NCBI GenBank assembly: GCA_021229015.1
Contig: CM037792.1
Location: 43,398,515-43,462,514, forward strand
Source of the DNA: Solen grandis
Lineage: Eukaryota; Mollusca; Bivalvia; Adapedonta; Solenidae
DNA length: 64,000 nt
Reading direction: 5' to 3'
In this document: positions 63,456-64,000 of the stretch, in pieces
How positions within the stretch are numbered: the stretch's first letter is position 1
Layout of the letters: the number at the start of each line of letters is the position of its first letter
The notes under the pieces: generated by a model
Databases searched by the model: none
What the model was told of the DNA's origin: nothing
What the model saw: the letters and a program-made list of their open reading frames with translations, nothing else
Program-made: the position numbers and the translations under genes

Positions 63456-64000
63456 CTATTGAAAACATTCATAACTTCTGTATTTCTCTGTAAACTTTGT
63501 CCACCTCTGCTTTTTGTATTTTGATTTGCTTTAAACATAAAGCCTAATTTTGTTCCGCTTCATTACTGTGTGTTTCACAGGAAGCCAGGGTGAAAATAAA
63601 CGGCCTTACGGCCGAAAAACATTGGTTATTATATACTTTGCTAAATTCCCATTGGTCATTGTAAAATTAGTCAAAAGAAAAGAAAGGAGTTGCGGAAACG
63701 AGTTCTTTAGGTCTCGGTTTGTTTTAAAAGTTGAAGTTTTCTTCCCCTGCGAATTTGTCCCGAATAGTAAGACACTGCACTTTTTTTTAAAATGTAAACT
63801 GAAAGAGTAAAACGCTAAAAAAATAGGAAACGCATATATTTCGGAATTGATTGTTCGACCCTGACAGATCCTATATTCGACGAAAACGTAACATCGGTTT
63901 CGTTTTTTGAAGCCCGCGAAACGAAATCTAATGCGCAGATGTTTTAAGGCTGTAAGTGTCTACCAAGATTGTACACATTATTTGGATCCGTGGTATATCA
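62691..64000. other. Intergenic, no gene seen
   Basis: AT-rich. A (CAT)n microsatellite lies at 63,423-63,456. An open frame of 86 codons at 63,550-63,810 (plus) matches nothing I recognise. CTACCAAGATTGTACA at 63,961 resembles the core of the Helitron-like elements and may be the start of another copy leaving the window. Confidence 0.4.

Noticed and set aside
63550..63810. 86-codon plus-strand frame near the right edge
   Set aside because: No recognisable motif, splice context or start context. Likely chance.

Overview
The window looks like nuclear DNA of a marine invertebrate, most likely a bivalve mollusc. The grounds are AT-rich sequence, one intron-rich animal gene with GT-AG introns spread over about 27 kb, and dense tRNA-derived SINEs, MITEs and Helitron-like elements with tandem cores of the kind described in bivalves. 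The species cannot be named from the sequence alone.

Layout. From 1 to 22.8 kb there is no host gene I can support, only mobile DNA. It holds a Helitron-like element (0.4-0.9 kb), a 2.0-kb foldback element whose arms are GATGATGAT-type arrays (2.2-4.2 kb), and a candidate 7.9-kb unit bounded by hAT-like inverted repeats (4,877-12,813). Inside that unit sits a broken Ty3/gypsy-type retroelement (Gag, protease, RT, RNase H, integrase). Further on are a 100-N assembly gap, a 221-bp tandem duplication, and an 833-bp palindromic element with a perfect 8-bp target duplication (17,473-18,305).

From 22.85 to 50.0 kb lies one complete host gene on the plus strand, the orthologue of RABL6 (Rab-like GTPase 6, also called PARF/RBEL1). 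I joined 14 coding exons by consensus splice sites and reading phase. They give 2,361 nt in frame, or 786 residues, from an N-terminal GTPase domain through a Pro/Ser-rich linker and a large acidic exon to a Lys-rich tail. A possible 12-nt microexon lies in the 11.5-kb intron 12. The introns hold six copies of a roughly 240-bp piggyBac-like MITE or its relatives, several SINEs and long Helitron-like elements. The stop codon is 41 bp from an AATAAA that abuts another MITE.

From 50.1 to 64 kb no further gene is supported. The region contains MITEs, SINEs, palindromic elements, Helitron-like elements and a tRNA-Glu-like sequence. It also carries an uninterrupted copy of the repeat into which the 7.9-kb unit seems to have inserted, and so serves as a natural empty site.

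The most notable signals are (i) the retroelement nested in a TIR-bounded unit with no recognisable LTRs and two frame breaks, (ii) a set of repeats with different bodies but a shared 3' end made of a hairpin followed by TCTTGTT, (iii) long-armed foldback elements, and (iv) TTAA-flanked MITEs with near-perfect hairpin cores lying close to RABL6 splice and polyadenylation sites.
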